NCBI RefSeq assembly: GCF_001433855.1
Contig: NZ_AZCP01000001.1
Location: 354,347 to 418,346, forward strand
Reading direction: 5' to 3'
Length of the DNA: 64,000 bases
Source: Levilactobacillus brevis ATCC 14869 = DSM 20054
Lineage (GTDB): Bacteria > Bacillota > Bacilli > Lactobacillales > Lactobacillaceae
A program made the position numbers and the translations under genes. Positions within the stretch are counted from its first letter, which is position 1, and each line of letters starts with the position of its first letter. The notes under the pieces were generated by a model. The model was given only the letters and a program-made list of their open reading frames with translations, was not told the DNA's origin and did not search any database. Shown here piece after piece: positions 19,697 through 28,208 of the stretch.

Positions 19697-20626
19697 ATGA
19701 GTAAAGCATTAATCTTTGGTCACCAAAATCCTGATACGGACGCTATCGTTGCTGCTAAGGCGTTTGCCTACTACCAAACCCAAATGGGCTTTGATGTTGA
19801 GGCTGTCGCTTTAGGCAATCCTAACATGGAAACAAACTTTGTTTTGAACCACTTCGACGAACCAGCTCCTCGAGTTATCAAGACAGTGGCTAACGAAGTT
19901 GATACGGTTATGTTAGTTGATCACAATGAAGCACAACAAAGTGTCAGTGATTTGGATAAGGTAATGGTTAGCCACGTTGTTGACCACCACCGGATCGCAA
20001 ACTTCCAGACGGATCAACCTCTATACTACCGGGCAGAACCCGTTGGTTGCACGAGCACGATCTTAACGGAAATGTTTGACGAATCTAAAATTGAAATTCC
20101 CGCTAAGCTAGCTGGATTGATGTTATCAGCGATTATTTCGGATACGTTATTGCTGCAATCACCAACTACCACTGATGCTGACCGTGAAGCTGTCCGGGCT
20201 TTAGCTGAAATTTCAGGTGAAGACGTTCAAAGTTATGGGATTGCCATGCTAAAAGCTGGTACTAACCTGGCTGCCAAGAGCGACAAGGAACTCATTGATG
20301 GTGATGCTAAGTCCTTTGATATGGCTGGTCGTTCAGTACGGATTGGTCAAATCAATACGGTTGATTTAGCTGACGTTTTGGATCGGCAGGCTGGCTTAGA
20401 AAAAGAAATGCAAGCCGAAATGGCGGCTGATGGTTATGATTTGTTCATCACGTTAGCCACCAACGTGCTCAACAGTGACTCAGAAATGATCGTTGCCGGT
20501 GAACCTAAGTCAGTGATTGAAAAGGCCTTTAATACGACTTTGACGGATAACCGGGCTAGTCTTCCTGGCGTCGTTTCCCGAAAGAAGCAAGTGGTGCCAC
20601 CACTGACAGCTGCTTTCAATGCTTAA
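19697..20626 (+). CDS. ppaC: Manganese-dependent inorganic pyrophosphatase (family II)
   Basis: DHH-family enzyme that hydrolyses pyrophosphate to phosphate. Metal-binding motifs: [16 protein letters not shown] (residues about 8-23), [10 protein letters not shown] and [11 protein letters not shown] (the DHH motif). The C-terminal DHHA2 domain ends [13 protein letters not shown]. 309 aa, normal. The ATG has AAGGAG upstream. Family II enzymes need Mn or Co, in keeping with the manganese-rich physiology of lactobacilli. Confidence 0.96.
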   Translation: MSKALIFGHQNPDTDAIVAAKAFAYYQTQMGFDVEAVALGNPNMETNFVLNHFDEPAPRVIKTVANEVDTVMLVDHNEAQQSVSDLDKVMVSHVVDHHRIANFQTDQPLYYRAEPVGCTSTILTEMFDESKIEIPAKLAGLMLSAIISDTLLLQSPTTTDADREAVRALAEISGEDVQSYGIAMLKAGTNLAAKSDKELIDGDAKSFDMAGRSVRIGQINTVDLADVLDRQAGLEKEMQAEMAADGYDLFITLATNVLNSDSEMIVAGEPKSVIEKAFNTTLTDNRASLPGVVSRKKQVVPPLTAAFNA

Positions 20627-20651
20627 TTGAAAAGTCAATAACAATTCTTAT

Positions 20652-20693
20652 AAGCGCTTCAGACCAATTTTTGATTGGTTTGGAGCGCTTTTG
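20652..20693 (+). terminator. Terminator after ppaC
   Basis: AAGCGCTTCAGACCAAT pairs with ATTGGTTTGGAGCGCTT, followed by TTG. Confidence 0.85.
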
Positions 20694-20722
20694 TTCGCTT
20701 TAATTGGTGCTTTCTTTATAAT
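20694..20722 (+). promoter_or_regulatory. Candidate promoter of the matrixin gene
   Basis: Perfect -10 TATAAT (20717-20722), preceded by 17 bases and a weak -35 TTCGCT (20694-20699). Confidence 0.5.
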
Positions 20723-20773
20723 ACGGATTGATGGTAGATGTTGTCAGTTTCCTTCGAGAGAGGGAATGGTCAT

Positions 20774-21349
20774 ATGATCAAAAACTGGTATCGTGGTAGT
20801 CTAATCGCTGTCGTTACAATCCTGTTGATGGTCACACAACTTGGTGGGAGCTCGGCATCCGCTAGCAGCACACCTTTTGGTCCAGAACGATTTAGCACCG
20901 ATCATGCCACTTACACGATCAGTGCTCAGTCACCGTATTACCGGAGAATTTGGCAAGAAGCTATTAAAGCCTGGAACGAGACAGGGGCTTTTCATTTTCA
21001 AAAAGCAGACTCGGCAAGTGCGGCACAAGTAACGTTGAAGGTCGCTTCTAAACATGAAGCGGCCGCGCTAGGAGAAGATGTCGGTTTGACCGAATACACA
21101 GCCAAACAAAGTTATTTGCAACGGGCTACAGCCACGCTTAATGCTGCATTGCTACGTGAATATAACTACTCTCGAGCCAATCAGCTGGCCGTGGCGGAGC
21201 ATGAACTGGGACACGTTATGGGATTAGCACATAATCCCGATAAGCACAGCGTTATGTACTATCGGAACCGTAGTGAGGGCATTCAACCAGTTGATATTCA
21301 GGGCGTCAAGCTACGCTATCAAACCCCTGCAGGTCAAGCATCTAATTAA
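20774..21349 (+). CDS. Secreted matrixin-family zinc metalloprotease
   Basis: Extracellular protease. A signal peptide is clear: basic MIKNWYRGS, a hydrophobic run to about residue 23, then GGSSASASS as cleavage region. The zinc site is HELGHVMGLAH (His143, Glu144, His147, His153), with the Met-turn at SVMYY (Met161), the metzincin pattern. 191 aa, a minimal catalytic domain without a propeptide cysteine switch. The start is the ATG at 20774, with GAGGGA upstream; an ATG at 20738 would put charged residues ahead of the signal. Substrate unknown. Confidence 0.87.
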   Translation: MIKNWYRGSLIAVVTILLMVTQLGGSSASASSTPFGPERFSTDHATYTISAQSPYYRRIWQEAIKAWNETGAFHFQKADSASAAQVTLKVASKHEAAALGEDVGLTEYTAKQSYLQRATATLNAALLREYNYSRANQLAVAEHELGHVMGLAHNPDKHSVMYYRNRSEGIQPVDIQGVKLRYQTPAGQASN

Positions 21350-21362
21350 AATTAGATTCATT

Positions 21363-21389
21363 AGTCGGGATTAAAAATCTCGACTTTTT
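21363..21389 (+). terminator. Terminator after the matrixin gene
   Basis: AGTCGGGA pairs with TCTCGACT (one G-T pair), followed by TTTTT. Confidence 0.7.
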
Positions 21390-21502
21390 AGGTTGTATAA
21401 TTTAATTTATAAATGATAAGGCAAAATAGTTGTGTTTCTGCTGAATTTATTTAGACTTAAAGAAGTACCTTGAATTGTGCACAATTGATTGGAGGAATTT
21501 GA

Positions 21503-21946
21503 ATGAACAAGCGTGAGAGTCAAGAAGATCTGAAGCAACGCTTAACTGCTGAGGAATATGCGGTCACCCAAAAGGCAGCGACGGAGCCAGCCTTTACTGG
21601 GAAGTACGATCAATTTGATCAGCCAGGGATCTATGTCGATGTTGTCAGCGGACAGCCACTATTTAGCTCGACTGATAAATATGACGCCGGGTGTGGCTGG
21701 CCATCTTTCACCAAACCAATCGATGCTGAAAACGTGCAGGAGAATACCGATCATTCATTTGGCATGATTCGCCAAGAGGTGTTGAGTACGGATGCGCACT
21801 CACACTTAGGTCATGTCTTCAACGATGGTCCAACAGAAGCTGGCGGTTTACGTTACTGCATTAACTCTGCTGCACTAAAGTTCATTCCGGCATCAGAGCT
21901 GGAAACACAGGGTTACCATGGTTTTGAAGCTTTGTTTAAGGACTAA
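21503..21946 (+). CDS. msrB: Peptide methionine-R-sulfoxide reductase MsrB
   Basis: Reduces methionine-R-sulfoxide in oxidised proteins. The MsrB core is present: [37 protein letters not shown] and the catalytic Cys in [12 protein letters not shown]. The two CxxC zinc pairs of some MsrBs are absent. 147 aa. GGAGG precedes the ATG. msrA follows 27 bases later, so the two stereospecific reductases form one unit. Confidence 0.95.
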   Translation: MNKRESQEDLKQRLTAEEYAVTQKAATEPAFTGKYDQFDQPGIYVDVVSGQPLFSSTDKYDAGCGWPSFTKPIDAENVQENTDHSFGMIRQEVLSTDAHSHLGHVFNDGPTEAGGLRYCINSAALKFIPASELETQGYHGFEALFKD

Positions 21947-21973
21947 TAGATAATCGGCTAAGGGGGAATTTAA

Positions 21974-22507
21974 ATGAGTGAATTTGAAACGGCTATTTTT
22001 GCTGGCGGCTGCTTCTGGTGTATGGTGCAACCGTTTGATACACAGCCAGGGATTCAATCCGTCGTGTCTGGGTATACCGGGGGACATACGGTTAATCCCA
22101 CCTATGCTGAAGTTGCCAGTCATACGACTGGTCATACAGAAGCCGTTAAGATTACCTTTGATCCAAAAGTGATTAGTTACGCCCAACTAGTGGAGATTTA
22201 TTGGCATCAAACTGATCCCACGGATGCTAGTGGTCAATTCCAAGATCGTGGTGATAGCTACCGTCCAGTAATCTTCGTTAATAGTCCTGAGCAACGTCGG
22301 GTGGCTGAAGCCTCTAAGGCCGCTTTAGCTGCTAGCGGCCAATTTGATGCACCCATTGTCACAACCATTGAAGAGGCTCAACCTTTCTATCCAGCGGAAG
22401 AAGAACATCAAGATTTTTATCGTAAGAATCCCTTCCGTTATCAGATTGAAGAAATGGGCGGCCGTCAAGATTTTATCAATCAACACTGGCGTGATAAAAT
22501 AGACTAA
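21974..22507 (+). CDS. msrA: Peptide methionine-S-sulfoxide reductase MsrA
   Basis: Reduces methionine-S-sulfoxide. The active site is [13 protein letters not shown] near the N-terminus. GVQS-like [13 protein letters not shown] and [10 protein letters not shown] are family signatures. 177 aa. GGGGG lies before the ATG. It is the second gene of the msrB-msrA-NUDIX operon. Confidence 0.95.
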   Translation: MSEFETAIFAGGCFWCMVQPFDTQPGIQSVVSGYTGGHTVNPTYAEVASHTTGHTEAVKITFDPKVISYAQLVEIYWHQTDPTDASGQFQDRGDSYRPVIFVNSPEQRRVAEASKAALAASGQFDAPIVTTIEEAQPFYPAEEEHQDFYRKNPFRYQIEEMGGRQDFINQHWRDKID

Positions 22508-22522
22508 AAGGATGTGACGCTG

Positions 22523-22963
22523 ATGGGATATGTCTTAGATTTACGCCAGAAACTTGGCCAACAGCCACTCATCGTTGCCGGTGCAGCCGCCATTGTCCAG
22601 CAAGATCAGCAACTGCTGCTAGTCGAACGAACTGATAATCACTTATGGGGGTTACCGGCTGGATCCAAAGAATTAAATGAGGATCTAGCAACCACGGCTC
22701 GACGTGAGCTTCGCGAAGAAACTGGCTTAGATGGTGTTCAGCCACAATTACTAACGGTCGTAAGTGGTGCCAATATGCAATATACGTATCCCAATGGTGA
22801 TCAAATTGATTCCGTCACAGCAGTTTATGCCTTGCAAGTAACGGGACAAGCGTTGCCAGATCATGACGAAACTAGCGCAACTGACTGGTTTGAACTTGAT
22901 GACTTGCCAACAAAACTAACGCCGTTAACGCGTGAGATTTTAACACGATTAAAGCTAAACTAA
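22523..22963 (+). CDS. NUDIX hydrolase
   Basis: Hydrolyses a nucleoside diphosphate linked to another group; the substrate is unknown. The NUDIX box is complete: GSKELNEDLATTARRELREE followed by TGL. Start choice: the ATG at 22523 is ten bases after AAAAGGA, whereas the GTG at 22514 touches that site and is unlikely. 146 aa. Its place behind two sulfoxide reductases suggests clean-up of oxidised nucleotides, but that is inference. Confidence 0.88.
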   Translation: MGYVLDLRQKLGQQPLIVAGAAAIVQQDQQLLLVERTDNHLWGLPAGSKELNEDLATTARRELREETGLDGVQPQLLTVVSGANMQYTYPNGDQIDSVTAVYALQVTGQALPDHDETSATDWFELDDLPTKLTPLTREILTRLKLN

Positions 22964-22970
22964 ATAAATG

Positions 22971-23021
22971 AAACCGCCATATGATTTACAGTAATTGTGT
23001 AAAGTCATATGGCGGTTTTTT
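22971..23021 (+). terminator. Terminator after the msr operon
   Basis: AAACCGCCATATGA pairs with TCATATGGCGGTTT, with an inner TTTACA/TGTAAA stem and a T-run. This is the last terminator before dif. Confidence 0.9.
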
Positions 23022-23066
23022 AGGGAGCTATCGAGCGGCTAACCGGCAAAAAGTCATTAACACTCT

Positions 23067-23094
23067 ACTTTCGATAATATATATTATGTAAAGT
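23067..23094 (+). other. dif: dif-like chromosome dimer resolution site
   Basis: A 28-bp site: left arm ACTTTCGATAA, centre TATATA, right arm TTATGTAAAGT. Aligned with the Bacillus subtilis dif sequence as I recall it, 24 of 28 positions agree, including the whole centre and the TTATGTAAA of the right arm. The layout 11 + 6 + 11 is that of XerC/XerD sites. The outer palindrome extends to 23063-23098 (CTCTACTTT with AAAGTAGAG). It lies in a gene-free stretch near the switch in gene-strand bias, as expected at a replication terminus. Confidence 0.85.
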
Positions 23095-23098
23095 AGAG

Positions 23099-23822
23099 AA
23101 AATAATCCTTATTTGGCTAGGTCATATAAGCTACCCTCGTTTTGATTAGACGGTTTAATTTTGGTTAAACGACATTAGATTATTTGCTAGCATGTTTGGT
23201 CACCAGCAACCAGACGCTGATAACCGCTAATCTGCTACAGTGTCCAGCAAAAATTGCTTGGCGTGCTTATTGCTTTTCCTGAGTGGTTGCCTGGACGCAA
23301 TCACATTAAACTATCTCCTAAGTCAATTGCACGCTGTTGCCTCATGATAAATTAGCCATCAGGCTTGCGTGTTGTGCGGACGCGTTGTGATGACCAGTCC
23401 ATTTGAATGCTGAACGTGTGCTTAGAATCAACGTCAATAGCCATTGGCCAATACTGCTAAATTTAGATGTATCGGTTATATTCAAGCTAATACTGATATG
23501 ACAGCGTTTATAAGGACTTTTTAAGTCAATATTGATGAAGTGTGACCGTTTTAAGTCGCATTATCCGCTATGAGATCGACGTTTCTAAGCGTAAAATTGC
23601 CAAGACATTGCCGTTTAACGGTAAATCCTAGCAAACTGTGGGACTATCCATTAATAGAGATGGCCAATCTCCTAAAAAGTAATCGGTTAATAAAGCCAAC
23701 ACTACTTTCATTAAAACAAATATTTTAAAGAGAGTACTTGATTAAAAATGACTGGGGACTTGCATAACTGTCAGTAAGTCAGTAAAATATGAGTACAGAA
23801 CATATGTTTGGAGGCCACTTCT
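23099..23822. other. Gene-free terminus region between dif and xerS
   Basis: More than 700 bases with no convincing gene on either strand. Around 23566-23632 a short + frame reads YEIDVSKRKIAKTLPFNGKS then stop, faintly like the N-terminus of an IS110-type transposase (DVSK motif); this is weak. A dif-like inverted repeat lies at 23704-23735. The ribosome site of xerS closes the region. Confidence 0.5.
23704..23735. repeat. Imperfect inverted repeat upstream of xerS, dif-like arm
   Basis: ACTTTCATTAAAA, a six-base centre CAAATA, then TTTTAAAGAGAGT; 11 of 13 arm positions pair. The left flank CTACTTTC is identical to the outer left arm of the dif site at 23065-23072. It may be a second recombinase site, a degenerate dif or an operator of xerS. 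Confidence 0.45.
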
Positions 23823-24887
23823 ATGGAGAAACAGCATTATTTGAAATTAATTGATGAGGAATTGGCTACTGCTCCCTGGTTTGTCCAAGAATATTACCAA
23901 GCTAAAGCCACTATTCCATTATCCCCAGCCACGCTTTATCAATATCTAACAGAGTTTCGCCGGTTCTTCAATTGGTTAATCAGTGAAGGACTAACTTCAG
24001 CGCCCCACCCCAGCGAGATTGATATTCAGGTTTTAGCGACACTAAAAAAAGAAACGGTTGAATTATACAAGTCCGCCCTGCTAAACCAATCCAAGTTAAC
24101 AGGGGCCCGTGGTAGTCGAACACACCCAACGATTAACCGTTCTTTGAATGCCCTTTCCTCCTTGTTTAAGTATTTAACGGAAGACACAGAAGATGAGCAC
24201 GGTGAGGCTTACTTTAATCGTAACGTGATGCATAAGATTGCCCTAGTCCGAACTAACGAAACCTATGCAACCCGCGCGGCTAATTTAAAGACCAAACTAA
24301 TGCTGGGCCACACTGACCATGATTATTTGGATTTTATTGATCAACAGTACGAGACCAAACTATCGCCAGCCCAGAAACGCTACTTTCACCGCGATAAGCA
24401 GCGTGACCTCGCCATTAATGCACTCTTATTAGGTAGCGGTTTACGGGTATCAGAGGCCGCCAATGCTGACCTGCGCCATTTGAACCTTAAGACGGGGACC
24501 ATTGGGGTCATTCGTAAGGGCGGTCAACGGGATACGGTCCCTATTGCGCCCTGGACTCTGCCCTACATTCAAGCCTACGTTGACCAGCGGCAGGCAACCT
24601 ACCACGCAACGAATCAGGACCGCGCACTCTTCTTAAGTAGCTATCGTGGGCACGCATCGCGCATGCAGGCCAATTCCATGGAAAAAATGGTGGCCAAATA
24701 CTCCAGCGCCTTTAAGGTGCGAATCACGCCGCATAAGCTCCGGCATACACTTGCCTCTAAGCTCTATTTAGCTACCAAAAATGAGCAATTAGTTGCCACC
24801 CAGTTGGGACAAAATTCCACTAGTGCAACCGGGCTGTATACGCACATCATTGATGAAGAACAGCGACATGGGCTGGAGAAGATGTAA
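23823..24887 (+). CDS. xerS: Tyrosine recombinase XerS
   Basis: XerS is the single recombinase that resolves chromosome dimers at difSL in streptococci and lactococci. The N-terminus (APWFVQEYYQAKATIPLSPA and TLYQYLTEFRRFFNWLISEG) is typical of XerS. 354 aa, matching the family. Catalytic residues: Arg208 (GSGLRVSE), Lys232 (RKGGQR), His304 and Arg307 (HKLRH) and Tyr339 (GLYTHI). The second conserved His (LGH in most relatives) is Gln330 here (LGQNS). The start is ATG at 23823, eight bases after GGAGG. It lies 0.7 kb from a classical dif site. Confidence 0.88.
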   Translation: MEKQHYLKLIDEELATAPWFVQEYYQAKATIPLSPATLYQYLTEFRRFFNWLISEGLTSAPHPSEIDIQVLATLKKETVELYKSALLNQSKLTGARGSRTHPTINRSLNALSSLFKYLTEDTEDEHGEAYFNRNVMHKIALVRTNETYATRAANLKTKLMLGHTDHDYLDFIDQQYETKLSPAQKRYFHRDKQRDLAINALLLGSGLRVSEAANADLRHLNLKTGTIGVIRKGGQRDTVPIAPWTLPYIQAYVDQRQATYHATNQDRALFLSSYRGHASRMQANSMEKMVAKYSSAFKVRITPHKLRHTLASKLYLATKNEQLVATQLGQNSTSATGLYTHIIDEEQRHGLEKM

Positions 24888-24961
24888 AGCTTTTCAGTGC
24901 GTTAGTAGGCCTAACTTTTTCCCTAGTCAGCAGACTCTGCGCAAAAATCAAGTGGATGGCT

Positions 24962-25516
24962 TTACGACTCCCCAAAAATCAAAACAAGACTATTTGACAA
25001 TTGCTTGAGTTCCTCCTGCGAGGGTAAACTATTTGTCTGCAAATAGTACTTAATCATACCTAACATGATGCCACCAATCGCGTTGACCTCTAACTCCGAC
25101 CCCGGATGGGTAAGAACTGCCTGTAACTGCATTTCCAAAATTTTCTTAAGTCCATCTATCAACTGTATTCTAGCTTCTGGAATTGTCATTATCGCTTTGA
25201 TGGGCCGATTCCAACGTACTAGTAGTTGTCTAAGCTCCTGTTCTATTTTGCTGATAGCATTGCTTAGGGTCACACCCTGGTTAAGTAGACTGGCTCTTTT
25301 TTGCAAAGTCTTAGTAAACCAGTTAAGAATATCTTGGCCAATCTTATCTGTAAGCGCAAATTTGTCTTCATAATGTACGTAGAATGTTTTACGGTTAATC
25401 ATGGATCTGCTGGCAATGTCCTTAACCGTAACGTTGTCAAAGCCCTTTTCTAGGACTAAATCAACAAAAGACGTTGAGATGATAGCATCCGTTTTCTTAA
25501 TTCTAAGGTCAGTCAT
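24962..25516 (-). CDS. TetR/AcrR-family transcriptional regulator
   Basis: N-terminal helix-turn-helix DNVTVKDIASRSMINRKTFYVHY, followed by a C-terminal domain of the TetR_C type seen in DhaS-like regulators. About 184 aa from the ATG at 25516, which has GGAGG upstream. It is divergent from the YhgE-like membrane gene at 25674, and a perfect palindrome lies between them. By analogy with TetR-YhgE pairs elsewhere it probably represses the transporter. Confidence 0.88.
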   Translation of the reverse strand: MTDLRIKKTDAIISTSFVDLVLEKGFDNVTVKDIASRSMINRKTFYVHYEDKFALTDKIGQDILNWFTKTLQKRASLLNQGVTLSNAISKIEQELRQLLVRWNRPIKAIMTIPEARIQLIDGLKKILEMQLQAVLTHPGSELEVNAIGGIMLGMIKYYLQTNSLPSQEELKQLSNSLVLIFGES

Positions 25517-25630
25517 GTTGGTGCCCTCCATTACCAGTTTTAGTGGTTTTGTTGTCTTAAGCGTCATATCGCGGTCTTCTGTGGTGTTAAACTACAAATT
25601 AGAATAATCTGCCCATTTCTTTCTATCCAG

Positions 25631-25644
25631 AGTTTAGATAAACT
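25631..25644. promoter_or_regulatory. Candidate operator between TetR and YhgE-like genes
   Basis: Perfect palindrome AGTTTA-GA-TAAACT in the divergent intergenic region, just upstream of the YhgE-like gene's AAAGGGGGG ribosome site. Confidence 0.5.
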
Positions 25645-25673
25645 ACCCATAGAATCAAAGGGGGGTAGTGAAG

Positions 25674-26948
25674 ATGCTCAATGTATTTAAGAGAAAAAAT
25701 ATTTGGATCAGCATGTTAGTCGTTGCTATATTAATTGGATTGTTCGCCTTTGCGCAGGTTGGCGCTAGAAGCACCGTTAAGGTTCGTCATTTACCATTAG
25801 CTTTAGTAGTAAACGATAATGGTAAAGATGCTAAGAATGTAGTAAATAAATTACGGAAAGAGAGCCATGAGAAAAACTCTGAAATCAAATGGGTCAATGT
25901 CAACCACACGAATGAACTCACTAAGGGTTTTGCATCCGGAAAATACTACGGGGCGGTTGTCATTCACTCAGGATTCACTAAAGCTATCAATCAGCAAGCA
26001 GACTATTTGAAAGGTAAAATCATAACTCAGAAACTAGACACACTGGTTGTTAAAACGCCACTGGCGGCTGAGACGGCACTATTCCAACAACAAAAAGCCT
26101 TAGCCAATTCATTAACCCAGAAAACTCCCGCACAAGCAAAAGTCTCTTTATATGTCAGTCAAGGAAGTAATGTGACGGTTGCCAATATTTTGACGACTGC
26201 CCTGCCAAAGCTGACGGACCGGCTAAATCAGAAGATTTCTAACGAATATATAACTGTTGCAAATAAGTCAAGGCTAACACTCTCTCCACAGGACTGGTCT
26301 AAATTGCAGACACCAATTCACACCACACTTATAAAACGTAATCAAGTCTCAACCAAAGAAGTAAGTGGTATGGCACCATTCTTGGTAACCATCTTCTGTT
26401 GGCTCGGCAGTCTTATTGCTAGTTTACTGAATTGGCGAGACCATAGTAAAAATGAGAAAAAACGTCGTGATGGTCGCCTCTCATTAACTGGTGTCACAAG
26501 TCAATTAATTTCCGGTGTCGCAATTGTCACTGCGATTGCTGTATCAGTTTACTTCTTCACAAAAGTTTGCTACGACGTTCCAATTCATGATCCACAACAA
26601 TTCCTGTTGCTGATTGGTGGTATATCATTTGTTTTCTATCTACTACAGTCAGCCGTACTCGATTTGCTTGGACTAAAAGGATGGCCACTATTGCTGATTA
26701 TCTGGATAGGTTCAATGGCAGTCATTACTTTTATTCCACAAATGCTGAGTCCCTTCTACCATAATTACGTTTATGATCTGACGCCGATTCGATTTGCCTA
26801 TGATCTTATTCTTAACCAGATGTATATTACAGATGCATCACTCACTGGATCTTCAATGCTAAACTTGCTGTACATTGGAATAGCTTCAATCGCGGTCATG
26901 TACGGATCTACCCTTATTAAAAGGCATAAAGAAAGCCAAATCGCGTAG
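25674..26948 (+). CDS. YhgE/Pip-like (ABC-2 type, DUF3533-like) membrane protein
   Basis: An N-terminal helix (ISMLVVAILIGLFAFAQVG) leads to an extracytoplasmic domain of about 200 residues, beginning LPLALVVNDNGKDAKN. At least five C-terminal membrane helices follow (residues about 235-415). This is the layout of YhgE/Pip and ABC-2 permease-like proteins implicated in export or stress tolerance. 424 aa from the ATG at 25674, eight bases after AAAGGGGGG. No ATPase gene is adjacent. Probably controlled by the divergent TetR regulator. Confidence 0.75.
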   Translation: MLNVFKRKNIWISMLVVAILIGLFAFAQVGARSTVKVRHLPLALVVNDNGKDAKNVVNKLRKESHEKNSEIKWVNVNHTNELTKGFASGKYYGAVVIHSGFTKAINQQADYLKGKIITQKLDTLVVKTPLAAETALFQQQKALANSLTQKTPAQAKVSLYVSQGSNVTVANILTTALPKLTDRLNQKISNEYITVANKSRLTLSPQDWSKLQTPIHTTLIKRNQVSTKEVSGMAPFLVTIFCWLGSLIASLLNWRDHSKNEKKRRDGRLSLTGVTSQLISGVAIVTAIAVSVYFFTKVCYDVPIHDPQQFLLLIGGISFVFYLLQSAVLDLLGLKGWPLLLIIWIGSMAVITFIPQMLSPFYHNYVYDLTPIRFAYDLILNQMYITDASLTGSSMLNLLYIGIASIAVMYGSTLIKRHKESQIA

Positions 26949-26984
26949 AGCGAGTGTCTTTACCAGCACGAAGATATTTTAGAT

Positions 26985-27031
26985 AGTCGTAAATCGGGGC
27001 AGTACCGTTTAAGATACCCCGATTTACGACT
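26985..27031. terminator. Terminator hairpin after the YhgE-like gene
   Basis: Perfect 15-bp arms AGTCGTAAATCGGGG (26985-26999) and its complement (27017-27031). Downstream ATTCTAATT is only moderately T-rich. Confidence 0.75.
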
Positions 27032-27213
27032 ATTCTAATTCAATAAGCAAGAACACTTTCAAAGTGAGCTTCACTGATAATAAGGGATTATCCATTCTTG
27101 AGTGATACCGGCCCCTCTCATATATAACTAACTCTTATTATAAAATGCCGAAATAAGTTAGTGTCCCATGGTCTATCATAAATTACCTGGAAATGTTAAT
27201 TGACCAACGTAAG

Positions 27214-27648
27214 TTAGTTTTCTAGCCTTTTTAGAATGCTTATACTGCAAAAAAACGCCACAATATGATGGCGTTTTTTACTTCGACTGCTAAAGTCCTC
27301 TTTTTCAAATCTCATTTCTACATTTCCTAATGATTGGAACTGGGCTAAATGACTGGTATTAATATGGCCAATCTGCTGTAAATCGCTGATAACCTCACCG
27401 GTTTGTTTGTAAAAGATGACAAAACTATGGCGGGGCTTCCAGTAGGCAATATCACCAACGGTATAACCGGATGTGTGTGCCTCATTGGCTGGTAAGGCTT
27501 GCTTAAAGCGATAGGTTAATTCACGTGAATATAGGTTTAACATCGGTAAGGTCATGGGCATCTGGCTCAGCAGCTCACTAGCGGTCGCATTCTCCTCAAA
27601 GTTTGCTGTGAACGTTTGACCGTTCACAATTATTTTTACAGTTTTCAT
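27214..27648 (-). CDS. Cyclophilin-like fold protein with an aberrant C-terminal extension
   Basis: Residues 1 to about 115 match the small bacterial cyclophilin-like domain: MKTVKIIVNGQTFTANFEEN, TASELLSQMPMTLPM, TVGDIAYWKP and FVIFYKQTGE. Function unknown. The frame then continues FSSRSKKRHHIVAFFCSISI through the gene's own terminator hairpin (27251-27278). This suggests that the natural stop was lost by a frameshift near the AAAAAGAGG run, or that the tail is degenerate. It is the last gene of the - strand operon running from 29608. Confidence 0.75.
   Translation of the reverse strand: MKTVKIIVNGQTFTANFEENATASELLSQMPMTLPMLNLYSRELTYRFKQALPANEAHTSGYTVGDIAYWKPRHSFVIFYKQTGEVISDLQQIGHINTSHLAQFQSLGNVEMRFEKEDFSSRSKKRHHIVAFFCSISILKRLEN
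27251..27278 (-). terminator. Terminator of the SDR-PEBP-cyclophilin operon
   Basis: AAAAACGCCA pairs with TGGCGTTTTT around a short loop, with T-runs. It lies inside the 3' end of the preceding reading frame. Confidence 0.8.
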
Positions 27649-27702
27649 TGGCTATCTCCCATTCAAGGATATTGTATTGGTGCATATTTCTAGGACTTAA
27701 AA

Positions 27703-28194
27703 TTACTTAGCTAACAACCGCAGTGAAGACTGGTCGATGATCCGATCACTAAGTTGGTCCAGAAACTCGTTATAGTAGAATTGGTTCTTTAACGTTGTCT
27801 TACGACTTAGGGCATAGATGGTCAGTGTGTAATGATGCGGTTGGTCAGGCGGATTCGGCCCGGCATAATGGTCGGTAAAGTAAGCATCATCTAAAGCATA
27901 GAACCGTGACATCCAAGAGTTTTGCCCTTGTGGTCCCGTGAAATGACGACTAAAGTCGGCCGGAATTTCAGTCATTGTTGGTATATTGGCCGCTAACCAG
28001 TGAATAAAAGGGAAACCAGTTCGCGGTACTGCATCATAATCAATTAAAGAAAGGGCTAACGACGTCGCGTTCTTAGGAATCTCCTGAATTGTAATTGGGA
28101 ACGAAATAATTGGCTGATTTCCCTTCGTTATTTCAGCTTTACTGGTATATCTGTCGGATAGGAAGCCCTGGTTTAAAGGAATTATCACTTTCAT
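27703..28194 (-). CDS. YbhB/YbcL family PEBP-like protein
   Basis: Phosphatidylethanolamine-binding-protein fold of the Raf-kinase-inhibitor-like bacterial group. The ligand pocket motifs are LSLIDYDAVPRTGFPFIHWL followed by AANIP, and HYAGPNPPDQPHHYTLTIYA. 163 aa from the ATG at 28194, with AAGGAGG eight bases upstream. Biochemical role unknown. It lies in an operon with two NAD(P)-binding oxidoreductases. A second PEBP gene is at 36391. Confidence 0.88.
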   Translation of the reverse strand: MKVIIPLNQGFLSDRYTSKAEITKGNQPIISFPITIQEIPKNATSLALSLIDYDAVPRTGFPFIHWLAANIPTMTEIPADFSRHFTGPQGQNSWMSRFYALDDAYFTDHYAGPNPPDQPHHYTLTIYALSRKTTLKNQFYYNEFLDQLSDRIIDQSSLRLLAK

Positions 28195-28208
28195 TACAGG
28201 ACGCCTCC

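Noticed and set aside
23566-23632. Possible IS110-type transposase start (DVSK)
   Set aside because: Only about 20 residues match loosely, with no terminal repeats and no rest of the gene.
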